Below, piece after piece: positions 19,135-30,300 of a DNA stretch of 64,000 nt (its first letter is position 1; each line of letters starts with the position of its first letter). The position numbers and the translations under genes were made by a program. The stretch is from positions 1-64,000 of the forward strand of contig JAURPJ010000038.1 of assembly GCA_030835305.1 (NCBI GenBank), given 5' to 3'. The notes beneath the pieces are model-generated. The model did no database searches, was not told where the DNA came from, and saw only the letters and a program-made list of their open reading frames with translations. Source of the DNA: Verrucomicrobiota bacterium. GTDB taxonomy: Bacteria > Verrucomicrobiota > Verrucomicrobiia > Verrucomicrobiales > Akkermansiaceae.

Positions 19135-20204
19135 ACTCTCCATCCCTCAAAAAGGCAAAGGAGATCAAGCTCCCCAGCCACGTCCTCGACCTCACCCTCG
19201 GCAAGGATAACCAGATTTACGCCGCCTGCCTCGACGGCGGCATTTACGAAGTCTCCACCAAGTTGAAACTCCTCGGCGAGGCCTACAAGAAAATCGCCCG
19301 GCATGACAACTACGCCTCCGGCGTCAACTGGTCCGCAGCCCGGAACACCCTCATCTCCGGCAGTTACGATGGCGATCTCAAATGGATCGATCCCGGTGAG
19401 AAGAAAGAAACAAAAACCGTCAAGGCCCACAATTTTTGGTCCTGGCAAAGCCGCCTCTCACCCGACGGCTTGCTCCTCGCCACCACCACCGGGCAATACC
19501 TTTGCGGCGGCTACAAATACGAACCCGCTCCCGAAACCGAACCCTCGGTCAAAGTCTTTGACATCGAGACCGGCGAACTCCGTCATTCATTCCCCCACAC
19601 CCCACCGGTTCAATCCGTTGCCTTTTCCAACAACGGGAAACTCCTCGCCGCAGGCAACCTGATGGGTGAAGTTATCCTCTGGGACCTTTCACAGAACGGC
19701 AAGGAAATCGCCCGTATTAAAACCCCCGACTTCACCGGCTGGGGCATCATCAAGGGCCATTACTATACCGGTGGCGTCTTCGCTCTTCACTTCGCTCCCG
19801 ATGACCAATCCCTCTACCTTGCCGGCATGGGCTCCACCACCGACCCCGCCGCCGGAAACGGCAAACAGCTCTGGCAAAAGTTCACCTGGAAAGATGGAGT
19901 AAAAAAAGAAGCCGCCGCAGCTAACTCAGAAATCGGCGAAGGCCTCATGGAAACCCTCGCTTTTCACCCCGCCGGAAAATTTTTTATCATGGCCGGTCGC
20001 ATTTTCAAAGGTGACTGGAACGCGGCCCTCTTCGACCACGAGAGCGGTTCAAAGCTCCACCACCAAAACGTCGGCTTTCGCATCTCCGCCTCCACCTTCA
20101 CCCCAGATGGTAAAACCCTCTACCTCGCTGGCGGCGCCAATCAAGGCCGCCCCAGCGAAGAAAAAAAATGGGGACGTATCGTGATCTACGAAGTCATCAG
20201 CTGA
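19131..20204 (+). CDS. WD40-type beta-propeller protein
   Basis: The real start is the ATG at 19131, which overlaps the DUF1501 stop (ATGA). The 357-residue product has repeated propeller strands such as LISGSYDGDLKWIDPG, SVAFSNNGKLLAAGNLMGEV followed by ILWDLS, and ALHFAPDDQSLYLAGM. There is no signal peptide, so it may act in the cytoplasm or be exported with its partner. In PVC bacteria such propellers often close DUF1549/DUF1501 operons; the role is unknown. Confidence 0.88.
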   Translation: MNSPSLKKAKEIKLPSHVLDLTLGKDNQIYAACLDGGIYEVSTKLKLLGEAYKKIARHDNYASGVNWSAARNTLISGSYDGDLKWIDPGEKKETKTVKAHNFWSWQSRLSPDGLLLATTTGQYLCGGYKYEPAPETEPSVKVFDIETGELRHSFPHTPPVQSVAFSNNGKLLAAGNLMGEVILWDLSQNGKEIARIKTPDFTGWGIIKGHYYTGGVFALHFAPDDQSLYLAGMGSTTDPAAGNGKQLWQKFTWKDGVKKEAAAANSEIGEGLMETLAFHPAGKFFIMAGRIFKGDWNAALFDHESGSKLHHQNVGFRISASTFTPDGKTLYLAGGANQGRPSEEKKWGRIVIYEVIS

Positions 20205-20496
20205 TTGTTATTCGACCCAAGCCGACAGGTCTGCCTCTTTTCGCATGCGATGTTCGGAATCATGCAAGACTCGCATCTTTTCTCACCTTCTCTGTCAAGA
20301 TTCACTTTTCTTCATGCCCCATCGGCAAAGGTTTCCAGATTCCGGTGCGGATTTACCTCAGTTGAATTTTGTTTGTTGTACGCATGTCATTTAAATTTCG
20401 GATGGAGTTCGAAATTCCGAACGTGCGCTTTTGTGTTTGGCCGTGATTGATAGAGATTACAGATTTATACTGTTTTCTAGATTTAGCATCCCAGTC

Positions 20497-23400
20497 ATGA
20501 GTGCCTTACATCCCCTCACAACAAGCTTGTTTTTGTTTGTGATTACAATTGGAGCCGCGTTGGCTGCATCTGTTTCGTGGACCAGTGGCGTGGTCACCGG
20601 AGATACCGTCGTGAGTAATGATGGGAGTTTGATCGAGGCCTGTAATTTTGGAAATGCCTTTGCCTCATCCCCCGTCGTTAATGGTGTTCTTTTTAAGACG
20701 GTCGATTTTACCGCGTCGGAGAGTCCGTCGTATCTCGTGGGGCTCACCTACAATACCGGGGAGAACGGGAAACTTCCGGGATCCGGAGTAAATGAACTGG
20801 CAGATACCATTGCCTATCGAAGCGGAGCGAATCCTCAGACGGCACTCTTAACTGGCTTGACGATTGGTTTGGATTACGAGGTTCAGTTTTTCTACTATCA
20901 CAATACGGTCAATCGAAGTGTCACCATTCTTGATGACGGAGGGAACGACGTCACCTTGAGCGAGACAGGCGAGCCATTATACGCGACCGGTGTTTTTACA
21001 GCCGATGCCACGACACAGTCTCTGACCTTTGATGCCAGCACCGGCTCCCAGTTTTTGAATGCCTATCAATTACGGCAGCGGGCTTTGATACCACCCCTCG
21101 TTCTGAACGAGGTCGTCATCAGTGAATTCATGGCTTCCAATGGGCAATCACTCGATGACGGAGATGGGGAGTCATCGGATTGGATTGAGATCTGGAACTC
21201 CACCAACGAAACTGTGGACCTTGCGGGTTGGGTATTGACCAATTCACACGGGAAGGCCGGCGGCTTGGTGTTCCCGTCTCTTTCACTTCCTCCCAACGAT
21301 TTTCTCGTTGTTTTTGCCTCGGGCCAGCACGGATATGTCGATTCCGAAGGAAATTTGCATGCCGGTTTCAAGCTGAGTAAAGATGGAGGTTATTTGGCTT
21401 TGCTGAAACCAGACGGTGAGGGGGGATTGGAGCTGGCAGATCAGTATTTCCAATACCCCGCCCAAGAAATGGATGTCAGCTACGGAATCTTTGGGACCGA
21501 AGTTACCCCCGACGTGGGTTATCTGGATCGCCCAACGCCCGCGTCAACCAACGCTGACGCTGGATATGCCGGGTTTTTGGGCGATACTTCCTTTCATCCG
21601 GATCGAGGCTTCTATGAGGATCCAATTGTCGTGACGATTGAGGCCGGTCAGCCGGATGCGGTGATTCGCTATACGACCGACGGATCCGAGCCAACGCCCA
21701 CCAATGGCATCGATTATCCGGCAGGTTTGGGGATCCCGGTCACCACCACCACGACCCTGCGGGCGGCAGCCTTCAAGGATGGGCTACGGCCGAGTAATAT
21801 CGCTACCCATACCTATCTTTTCGCAAGAGATGTGGTCGACCAGCCCTCCGCTCCGGAAGGGTTTCCCCTGACCTGGACCGGAGCGGACTATGGCATGGAT
21901 GATGAACCGACAGATCTTGCCTTGATTGCTGGCGATAGCGGATTTGGCGTTGAAGAAGCAAAGACCGTGATCCGGGAGGCCTTGCTGGAACTTCCCACGA
22001 TGTCACTGGTGATGAATACGGATGATTGGTTTGGCCCGTCCGGGATTTACCGGAACAGCACTGCGAAGGGCTTGACCTGGGAACGCGCTTGTTCCGCCGA
22101 ATTGATTTTCCCCGATACTCTTGAGGGAAAGTCCTTTCAAATTGACTGTGGAGTGAGGATTCAGGGGAATACCTCCCGGAACGCATCGGCAAATCCAAAA
22201 CACTCACTGCGTTTGGCCTTTCGGGGCGAATATGGTGAATCAAAGCTCCGCTATCCCTTTTTTGGCAAGGATGGCCCGTCGGAGTTTGACACCATCGTGT
22301 TGCGTTCCAATTCACAGGATGGATGGGTTTATAGCTCGGAGAGAAATCGTATGGGGCAATTTGTGAGAGATGCCTGGGCGCGTGAGACCCATCGCCGGAT
22401 GGGGCATACCTCGCCTGACAGTAATTGGGTCCACTTGTATCTGAATGGGCTCTACTGGGGAGTCTATAACCCGACCGAGCGACCGGATTCGGCCCACGGG
22501 GAATCCTATTACGGGGGAGATAAGCAAAATTGGGATGCTATCAAAAATCATGAAGAAGTGCTTGATGGCAATGGGGATTCCTATCGTCAACTCCTTGGGT
22601 TGATTCAGAACGACCCGAATAACTGGAATGCCGGTTATCGTGATTTGTCCGATACTAATGACTATATGGCCGTCTTGGAGGTCATTGAGGTGGAATTGCT
22701 CATCGATTACATGATCCACAACATGTATGCGGCTGCCGATGACTGGCCGGGCAACTTTTACATGGGGTATGACCGGACCGGGGCCAACGGAGGATGGAAG
22801 TTCTACGATTGGGACAACGAGCACGGAATGAAAAACCCTGTGACGCTGAATCGAACAATTCCGCACAGCCGCGACGACGATTCTCCGACCAAATTCCATC
22901 ATGCCTTAAGATCCAACCCGGAGTATCGTCAGCTTTTTGCGGACCGGCTGCACAAAGCCTTCTTCAACGGCGGTGTTTTACACGTGGATCCGGAGCATCC
23001 CCGATGGGACCCGGCTTATCCTGAAAGGAACGTCCCGGCTGCGCTTTGGATGGAACTGACCGGAGAGATTGAGACGGCTCTGATTGCCGAGTCGGCTCGA
23101 TGGGGCGACTATCGTAAATCAACTCCTTATACTGTGTTTAATGAGTTTCAGGCCTTGAGAAACGACTTGCTGCAAAATTGGTTTCCGGAGAGATCATCGG
23201 TTGTCCTTTCCCAATTTCAACAGCAAGGGCTTTACCCCGACGTTCCAGCCCCAGCTTTGAATCAATTCGGGGGGGCAGTGCCTCGTGGCTTTTCTCTGGA
23301 AATGGGCGGGCTGGAGAACGGGACCATTTATTACACGACCGATGGCAGTGACCCCCGGGTTCCGGCTGGCAGTGGAACCGAGACGATCCTGATTGGGGAC

Positions 23401-24891
23401 GATACGGAGCTCAGGGTGATTGTTCCGACTTCCTCCAATCCGGGGATTAATTGGAGGAATATCGGCTTCGATGATCAGTCGTGGGCCGCCGGCACCGGCG
23501 GACTTGGCTATGAAACCGTTTCCGGTAATTATGATTCTTTGATCGGATTCTCTGTAAAGGAAATGTTTGGTAACAACGAATCAGTTTACATCCGGATTCC
23601 CTTTGAAATCGCCAATGAGGAGACTCTGGCGCAGATCGGTTCCCTGACCTTGCAGATGCGATACGATGATGGCTTTGTTGCTTACTTAAATGGAATACGG
23701 GTTGCAGCCGCAAATGAACCGGCAATCCCAAGCTGGCAGTCCGGGGCCACCCGGAGCCACCCTGATTTTCAGGCTGTGAATGCAATCCCATTCAATATTT
23801 CGGAACATCTGGATCTACTTCGGGTCGGGGAAAACGTACTAGCCATTCACGGACTGAACCAAGGTATCACCAGCAGCGACTTTTTGATCAGTCCCCGGTT
23901 GGTTACCGGTAGTTTCGCCTCAGTTGGAATTTCTCCAACTGCCTTGCGATACAAGGAAGCGGTGACTCTGGAAACGACCGGGGTCGTTCGGGCCCGGTCT
24001 TTCGATGGTGGAGAATGGTCTGCTCTGAGTGAAGCCTCGTATGTAGTCGGAGCGCCGGCGACATCGAAAAACCTCGTTGTTTCAGAAATTATGTATCATG
24101 CCGAAGGAGGGGCGGAGTATGACTACCTTGAACTAATGAATGTCTCAGGGACTGCCACCATTGAGCTCAGTGGAGTGAGATTTGCTGAGGGAATCAAATT
24201 TGAGTTTCCCTTTGGTTCGAGTCTCCTTCCCGGTGAAAGAATACTACTGGTCGAGGATCTTGTCGCTTTCGCCGCTCGATATGGACATGACCATCCGGTG
24301 GCAGGTCAATACGTGGGTAAGCTGGACAACGGAGGAGAGCGTCTTGTTTTATTGGGCCTGGAGCAGGTGGTCATCCAGGATTTTGTATACGATGATGAAG
24401 GAGGCTGGCCCATCCGGCCTGACGGAGCCGGGGCTTCTTTGGTTTTGATTGCTCCTGAAAATCTCCCTGTTCACGGCAACTCAATCAGCTGGAGATCGAG
24501 TGTCTCCCCCGGGGGAAATCCGGGAGGGAGTGATGCCACCCGTTTTACTGGGGATGCTCATGCTGATTTTGATCAGGATTTGATACCCGCACTACTCGAG
24601 TACGCCCTCGGATCTTCTGATCTGGAATCCAACCCTTCGATCGCTCCAACAGTCAGTTCCTACGGCGATTCCACCGTATTTCGTTTTACCCGGAACCTTG
24701 CGGCGGATGATCTCACCTACCATGTCGAGACTTCTACTGATCTTCAAGCCTGGAGTTTGATAACGGAGACCACGAATGGGGTTTCAACGTTAGATTCAGG
24801 CGATGGATACCTCCTGATCTCGTATCAATCCGCCCCAATTTCCGAGGGTATCAGCCGAAGGTATTGGCGACTACGGGTATCACTACGTTAA
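20497..24891 (+). CDS. Giant exported CotH / lamin-tail protein
   Basis: I prefer the ATG at 20497 (MSALHPLTTSLFLFVITIGA) because it begins a signal peptide. The 1,464-residue protein has an N-terminal beta domain and a lamin-tail domain (VVISEFMASNGQSLDDGDG, DWIEIWNS). A chitobiase-type strand repeat follows (AVIRYTTDGSEPTP), then a CotH kinase-like domain (GVRIQGNTSRNASANPKHSL, WVHLYLNGLYWGVYNPTER). After a second chitobiase-type repeat (GTIYYTTDGSDPRV) comes a second lamin-tail domain (VVSEIMYHAEGGAEYDYLEL). It is probably a surface protein. The promoter region is not obvious. Confidence 0.88.
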   Translation: MSALHPLTTSLFLFVITIGAALAASVSWTSGVVTGDTVVSNDGSLIEACNFGNAFASSPVVNGVLFKTVDFTASESPSYLVGLTYNTGENGKLPGSGVNELADTIAYRSGANPQTALLTGLTIGLDYEVQFFYYHNTVNRSVTILDDGGNDVTLSETGEPLYATGVFTADATTQSLTFDASTGSQFLNAYQLRQRALIPPLVLNEVVISEFMASNGQSLDDGDGESSDWIEIWNSTNETVDLAGWVLTNSHGKAGGLVFPSLSLPPNDFLVVFASGQHGYVDSEGNLHAGFKLSKDGGYLALLKPDGEGGLELADQYFQYPAQEMDVSYGIFGTEVTPDVGYLDRPTPASTNADAGYAGFLGDTSFHPDRGFYEDPIVVTIEAGQPDAVIRYTTDGSEPTPTNGIDYPAGLGIPVTTTTTLRAAAFKDGLRPSNIATHTYLFARDVVDQPSAPEGFPLTWTGADYGMDDEPTDLALIAGDSGFGVEEAKTVIREALLELPTMSLVMNTDDWFGPSGIYRNSTAKGLTWERACSAELIFPDTLEGKSFQIDCGVRIQGNTSRNASANPKHSLRLAFRGEYGESKLRYPFFGKDGPSEFDTIVLRSNSQDGWVYSSERNRMGQFVRDAWARETHRRMGHTSPDSNWVHLYLNGLYWGVYNPTERPDSAHGESYYGGDKQNWDAIKNHEEVLDGNGDSYRQLLGLIQNDPNNWNAGYRDLSDTNDYMAVLEVIEVELLIDYMIHNMYAAADDWPGNFYMGYDRTGANGGWKFYDWDNEHGMKNPVTLNRTIPHSRDDDSPTKFHHALRSNPEYRQLFADRLHKAFFNGGVLHVDPEHPRWDPAYPERNVPAALWMELTGEIETALIAESARWGDYRKSTPYTVFNEFQALRNDLLQNWFPERSSVVLSQFQQQGLYPDVPAPALNQFGGAVPRGFSLEMGGLENGTIYYTTDGSDPRVPAGSGTETILIGDDTELRVIVPTSSNPGINWRNIGFDDQSWAAGTGGLGYETVSGNYDSLIGFSVKEMFGNNESVYIRIPFEIANEETLAQIGSLTLQMRYDDGFVAYLNGIRVAAANEPAIPSWQSGATRSHPDFQAVNAIPFNISEHLDLLRVGENVLAIHGLNQGITSSDFLISPRLVTGSFASVGISPTALRYKEAVTLETTGVVRARSFDGGEWSALSEASYVVGAPATSKNLVVSEIMYHAEGGAEYDYLELMNVSGTATIELSGVRFAEGIKFEFPFGSSLLPGERILLVEDLVAFAARYGHDHPVAGQYVGKLDNGGERLVLLGLEQVVIQDFVYDDEGGWPIRPDGAGASLVLIAPENLPVHGNSISWRSSVSPGGNPGGSDATRFTGDAHADFDQDLIPALLEYALGSSDLESNPSIAPTVSSYGDSTVFRFTRNLAADDLTYHVETSTDLQAWSLITETTNGVSTLDSGDGYLLISYQSAPISEGISRRYWRLRVSLR

Positions 24892-25540
24892 AAAAACCAC
24901 ACCTTCGAACAGGTGTGGGTTTGATTCTTGGCCCCGTTGCAGGATCTCGGAAAGCCGTTCCAGCCGACAACGTGAAGCTGGTTTGTTCTCCTTGGGATTC
25001 GTAGCTGTCAGTATGCTCGGCCCAAGATCCCTTCAGATCACGCGAGGCCGACACCCCATAGACCACACCAAGGCGGGAATTCCAGGTAATGGCTACGCTT
25101 CCAGCGGTATCGCGATCGATTGAGGTGATCTCGAACGAGGCGGTTCCAGCAATTTCCCCAAGTGTCGAACCGAAAGCCATCTTGGCCGGAGACATGGCTC
25201 CTTTCCAAAGGGAGACGTCATCGACAAATCCCTCGACAAGGCGACATGAAGTCGCACGCAGGATTACTCCAATCGAGGAAGTGTCGAGGTCCGGGGAGAG
25301 AATATCTTTAAAAATTCAATCTGCCCGATCGAGAACGCCATCCACATGGAGTTGGATTCTTTGGTTGGCGTGATTGTGGGTGCAGGCGATATGGAGCCAG
25401 GTCCCGTCGAGCGCCTGTCCGGTCGAGAACTGGTGATTGTATGCTCCGGCATCATCACGAAGATATACATCGAAGCTGTTGTCGGCGAATCCATCTCCAT
25501 CAGAGTCGCTGAGCAGGGGGATAGTCCCAGCTGAAATTTC
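24851..25540 (-). pseudogene. LamG/concanavalin-like domain fragment
   Basis: The minus strand reads DSDGDGFADNSFDVYLRDDA and ALDGTWLHIACTHNHANQRI, then QLHVDGVLDRAD and a stop. It then continues in another frame with VEGFVDDVSLWKGAMSPAKM and a beta-rich tail. This is the core of a LamG-type jellyroll domain. There is no start codon or signal, and the 5' end abuts the stop of the alcohol dehydrogenase gene, so the fragment is truncated and frameshifted. Confidence 0.6.
24895..24922 (+). terminator. Intrinsic terminator after the CotH gene
   Basis: The arm AACCACACCT (24895-24904) pairs with AGGTGTGGGTT (24911-24921) around TCGAAC, four bases after the stop, with one extra G. An A run before and a T run after make it potentially bidirectional with the converging relic. 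Confidence 0.7.
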
Positions 25541-25543
25541 GGC

Positions 25544-26551
25544 TCAAGGCTTTAAAAGAACCTTTAAAAGCCCCTCTTTCCCATCCCTGGATCGTTGAAA
25601 ATAATCTGCTCCCTCTTCGAGCGATGCCACTGCAGAAATCAAGGGCTTCACTTGAATCTCACCACTCACGATTGCCTCCAAAGCCTCCTTCGTTTCCCCC
25701 GCTGCCGCGCAGGATCCCAGCAAAGAAATCTCGCGCGTCACCACCCACTGCAAGGCAAGCGGCACTTCCGCCACCACATTGCCAACCAAACCCACGCGGC
25801 CACCTTTCCGAACCGATTTCACGGCCTTCTCGAGCGTCGGTGCCGCACCTACGACCTCCATTGCGATATCAAATTCATCCCCGCAATCTTCCCCCGGGGT
25901 GAAGGCACCAGTCGCCCCCAAATCCAACGCCAAATCCAATCGTTTGCGATCCATATCCACCGCCACGACCTCACCGGCCCCCGCTCTCTTCAATGCCTGG
26001 ATGACCAAAAGGCCAATCAATCCCGAACCCACGACCAAGGCGCGCTCGCCCGGCCTTACCTTCACCAAATTCACCGCGTGCAGGGCCACCGCCAGTGGCT
26101 CGGTAAAAGCCGCTTCTTCAAACCCCAATCCTTCCGGCATTCTCTCTAAAATCCGGGCCGGCACCACCACCCACTCGGCGAAAGCACCATCGCGTTTAAA
26201 CTCCTGACACGACACGCCCATGACCTGGCGTTCGTGACACAGATTGGTCTCGCCGCGATCACAGTGCTCGCACTTCCCACAGTAAACCATCGAATCGAAA
26301 GAGACCCGGTCTCCTTCACTCCAGCCCGACACTCCCGCTCCCACCTCTTCAATCACCCCGCTCGCTTCATGCCCCATGATCATGGGAGGAATGCGACGCC
26401 CGCTGCTGTTGTCCATCCCGTGGACATCGCTTCCACAAATCCCGCAGCACGACACCTTGATGAGAACCTCATCAGACTGGGGCACAGGTTTTGGCTTCTC
26501 GGATACGACAAATTCAGACGGCGCAACAAGCTCGAGGACTTTCATGTGCAC
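25544..26551 (-). CDS. Zinc-dependent alcohol dehydrogenase (polyol dehydrogenase-like)
   Basis: A 335-residue medium-chain dehydrogenase. The catalytic zinc region reads CGICGSDVHGMD and MGHEASGVIEEVG, the structural zinc lobe has CGKCEHCDRGETNLC, and the NAD-binding loop reads ALVVGSGLIGLLVIQALKRA. Sequence and length match sorbitol/galactitol/threonine-dehydrogenase-like enzymes, but the substrate cannot be assigned. The start may be either of two close ATGs (26551 or 26545). It could serve sugar catabolism like the fucose operon but is 18 kb away. Confidence 0.9.
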   Translation of the reverse strand: MHMKVLELVAPSEFVVSEKPKPVPQSDEVLIKVSCCGICGSDVHGMDNSSGRRIPPMIMGHEASGVIEEVGAGVSGWSEGDRVSFDSMVYCGKCEHCDRGETNLCHERQVMGVSCQEFKRDGAFAEWVVVPARILERMPEGLGFEEAAFTEPLAVALHAVNLVKVRPGERALVVGSGLIGLLVIQALKRAGAGEVVAVDMDRKRLDLALDLGATGAFTPGEDCGDEFDIAMEVVGAAPTLEKAVKSVRKGGRVGLVGNVVAEVPLALQWVVTREISLLGSCAAAGETKEALEAIVSGEIQVKPLISAVASLEEGADYFQRSRDGKEGLLKVLLKP

Positions 26552-26784
26552 AGCATGCGGATCACTTCATCGACAGGCAAATCTTTACGACGAGATCTTC
26601 CTCACCCTCGTGGATCTGAAAGGGAGAAGACTTTTCAGAGCGCATCAACTTTTTGGCCCGCCGGCGCCTCATTCCCCGGAGTCTGGAGACGGACATTTCG
26701 AGCCCCCCTGTTCCTCTAACAAAAAATTCGTTTTCAGGCACACTTTCAGTTGCGCTTTGAAAAATCAGGGTTCCCGTTGGCGAA

Positions 26785-27363
26785 ATGAAAAAATTACTCG
26801 CTCTTCTCCTTCTGACCGCGGCCCCGTCCTGCGTCGCTCAAGACGCTACCGTCGAAAAACCCACCTACCAATCGGAAGCTCCACTGCCCGAAGGTTGGCC
26901 CGCCCCCGGGCCCTACGATCAGGTTTCCGAAAAAACCTACCCCAAATACCGCGCTGCCGTCACCGCGGGTGGCAGCGGCATGTCTTTCTGGACTCTCTTC
27001 AGCCACATCAAAAAGAAGGACATCCCCATGACGGCTCCGGTCGAAATGAAGATGGAAAACAAGGGTGACAAGATGCAAAAGGTCAACATGGCTTTCCTCT
27101 ACCAGAACACCGAAGTCGGATCCACCGGAGCTGACGGTAAAAAGGTTGAGGTCAAGGACATCGAAACCTCCAAAGTGCTGAGCTACACTTGGATGGGTGC
27201 CGATTCCACGGCACAGGTCAAAAAGGCCAAGGAGGCCCTCGATGCCGAACTGAAGAAAAGAGGGGTCAAAGCCGAGTCCTTCCGCATGCTGGGTTACAAC
27301 GGTCCCGGCACGCCGCGCAAAAAGCACACCTACGAGCTTCAAGCGATCCTGCCCGCCAAGTAG
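26785..27363 (+). CDS. SOUL-family haem-binding protein
   Basis: A 192-residue exported protein with signal MKKLLALLLLTAAPSCVAQD. It has the family motif KKDIPMTAPVEMKMENKGDK and the closing strand PRKKHTYELQAILPAK. SOUL proteins bind haem or related tetrapyrroles. The signal peptide puts this one in the periplasm or as a lipoprotein-like export. It is convergent with the large dehydrogenase gene that ends at 27371. Confidence 0.92.
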   Translation: MKKLLALLLLTAAPSCVAQDATVEKPTYQSEAPLPEGWPAPGPYDQVSEKTYPKYRAAVTAGGSGMSFWTLFSHIKKKDIPMTAPVEMKMENKGDKMQKVNMAFLYQNTEVGSTGADGKKVEVKDIETSKVLSYTWMGADSTAQVKKAKEALDAELKKRGVKAESFRMLGYNGPGTPRKKHTYELQAILPAK

Positions 27364-27370
27364 GGGACTT

Positions 27371-30300
27371 CTACGACCTGAGAAACGCCAAAAGGTCGCT
27401 CATCGACTGCAAATCGATCACCGCTTCGAGTCCCTCCGGCATGAGGGACTTCCCGGAGCTCGTGATCGATTTTATATTTTTGCGGAGGATGTTGTTTTCA
27501 ACTCCCCCCGCTCTCCTCAGCGTCAGTCCTGAACCCGATTCGCCCACGATGCTGCCCGTCACCGTTTGCCCATTCTTGAGAGTTACAAAATACTGCACGA
27601 AGTTCGCTAAAACCTCCCGGTTCGGATCGAGAATTTGAATCAGCACCGACCCGGGATCGCGATTCCTGATCGTCGCAATGTCAGGTCCGATCTCATAACC
27701 TTCCCTCCCGTGCCGATGGCAGGAGAGACAGTTTTTTCGGAAAACCTCGCCCCCCTTTTTTGAATCACCGGCAAGCTTCAGGGCAGCCTGATATTTTTGG
27801 ACGACCTGATTACGAGAAGTTCCATTTGCCGTGAACAACTTCTTTGCCAGGGTTCGCACGGTTGGCTTGGCGTGTTGCAAAAGCCGACTTTGCCGGACCA
27901 AGGGAATCTGGTGAGCAGGAATCTCTTCCTCTTTCATTGCTTTCAGAAGATCTTCGAGCCACCCATCCCGACCCAAGAGAAGCTCAATGACCTCGGCCCG
28001 GACCAAGGGAGAAAGCCCCGGAAGGCGGCCAATCAACTCCCCCGCCGAATCCTTCTTTCCAAATTCCGCGATTTTTGCCAAGGCCGCTTGCTGAACTTCC
28101 ACAGCCCGGGAAGAATCAAGAAGCGCATAAAGATCACTAACAACTCGATCGCCCCCCTGCCCCAGAAGCTTCACCGCCTCGACTTGCCGGACCGGTGGCA
28201 CACCCTCTGTTCCCAGCAGCACACGCGCCTTTTCCACCAGGGCCGCCATCACTTCAATCGCTTCCGGATAGTCATTCAAAGCCGACCCTGAACTCTTTAA
28301 TCCCTCACCCAATTTCGACATCAATGTCTCAACCGGAAACCCGGGCAAAAAGCTTTTCAAACTCTCCAAACAAGCCACGACTTCCCTCTTCTCATGACGA
28401 GCTCCGATCACATAGGCCAGCGGCTCAAAAAGCGGGCTTTGCCCGGTCTGCTTTTGAAGATTCTTAAAAACCGGCCAAGCCATCTCAGGCGGGGCACTCA
28501 GCACCGCAAAACGCATCCAGGAATCACCGGCGTCGCGAATTGCCATCTTCGCAAGCACGGAGGCAACCTCCTCGCCATCGAACTCCCCGAGCGTAAGAGC
28601 AGCCTGAAATCTCACCCGGAGATCTTCATCCGTTGCCAATTCAAAAAGTCGTTCATGCAATCCCAGGAATTCCTTTCGATAGAGACCCAGGCCATGCTCC
28701 CGCATCCCAGCGGAAGGGTCCATGAGAGCAGCCTTGAGATCACTTTCTTCAAGCCCTCCCAAAGCGGCAAGGGTATGAAGGGCATGGAGCCGTGCCACCT
28801 CCGATCCACTCTCGCGAAGCAACGCACGCAAGCCCGGAAAGGCGTCCTCCCCGGCTCTCTCAACAATCAACCTTCCCGCCGTGTCTCGCCACCATCCGTT
28901 CGGATTTTCCAAAGTCGCGATCAACTCAGACAAAGCGACCTCACCCAAACGGGGAGGCCGCGGCGCTTGAAAACCCTTCGGCGCCAGTCGATAAATCCGA
29001 CCCAGATCCCGCCCTGACCGAAAATCAACCATCTCCAAAATCTCCGGCACCATCGAATCCGGAGTCTCAATTGTTTCGCGATACATATCCACGACATGAA
29101 GAGTCCCATCAGGGGCATTCACCAGGTTCGCAGGCCGAAACCAATTATCAGTGGACCTCAAAAACTCGCTCTTCACCTCGGTCCTCTTACTGGCGAAGGT
29201 CATCCCGTTCGGAGTCAAACTTCGGCGATGAATCAAATTCCCCTGCACGTCTCCCACAAACAAATTCCCGCGAAATTCCTCCGGGTAAACCGCGCCCCGG
29301 TAAATCTGCAATCCCGCGCAACCGCTGAAAACATCGTGAGCTACCGAAGGCGCGGGGTATTTTCTTTCGTCCGCAAGACGCAACTTCGTCCGAGCCAGAC
29401 GCCACTCTTCAATTCCGCTCGCTCGGTAAATTGAAGAGTCGTTCCACAAATTCATTTTGGCCATCGGGATCGGCAGAAAAGGATTCCGATCGAGACCTTT
29501 CGAAGGCAGCACCACATGCACCGCCGGCTTGGAATTCTGACTCAAAAAACGATTTCCCCAGTCATCCATGGCATTTCCAAACTGCTCGCAACCCGGAATC
29601 GCTTCGAACTTGCGGGTCCCCGGATGAAATCGAAAATCACGCCCTCGAATCGAAACCGGTTTCGCGTCGGCCTCCTCAGGATTCTTGATCTCACCGCCAC
29701 TGTTTGATCCCGCTCCATAAATCCAGTGGTCCAGCCCCCAGATCAAATTATTGGCAGTCCCCTCGTCGTTGCGAAATCCGAACCCGGTGAAAACCTTCTC
29801 CCGGTGATCCGCCCGGCCATCTCCCGTCGTATCTTTGAGATACCAAAGATCCGGAGCGGCCACCACGTAGATGCCACCATCCCAACAGCAGATCCCGGTT
29901 GGCCATGCGAGCCCTTCCGCAAAAACCCCACTTGTCTCGTAGTGGCCATTGCCATCCTCATCCTTGAGTAGACGAATGCAGCCATCAGGCCCGTCGCTCT
30001 TGCCATGATGTGACGGAAACTTGAGATACTCGGCGGCATACATCAGCCCGCTCTCATCGTAACTCACCACGATGGGCTCGTGCACCTGGGGCTCGCCGGC
30101 CACCAATTGCATCTCAAAGCCCGGCAGGGTTTCAAAGGTTGCCATCGCCTCTTTGGGAGCCTTTGGCCCCACCCGCCCCTGCTTCTTTTTCTTGTCTACT
30201 GCCAGCAACTTCTTCATCGCGGCCATGAGAACCTTCTCAGACCCCGGCCCCACCGCACTGGCCGACGGACTGGTTTCATACCCACCTTGCTCGTATGCAA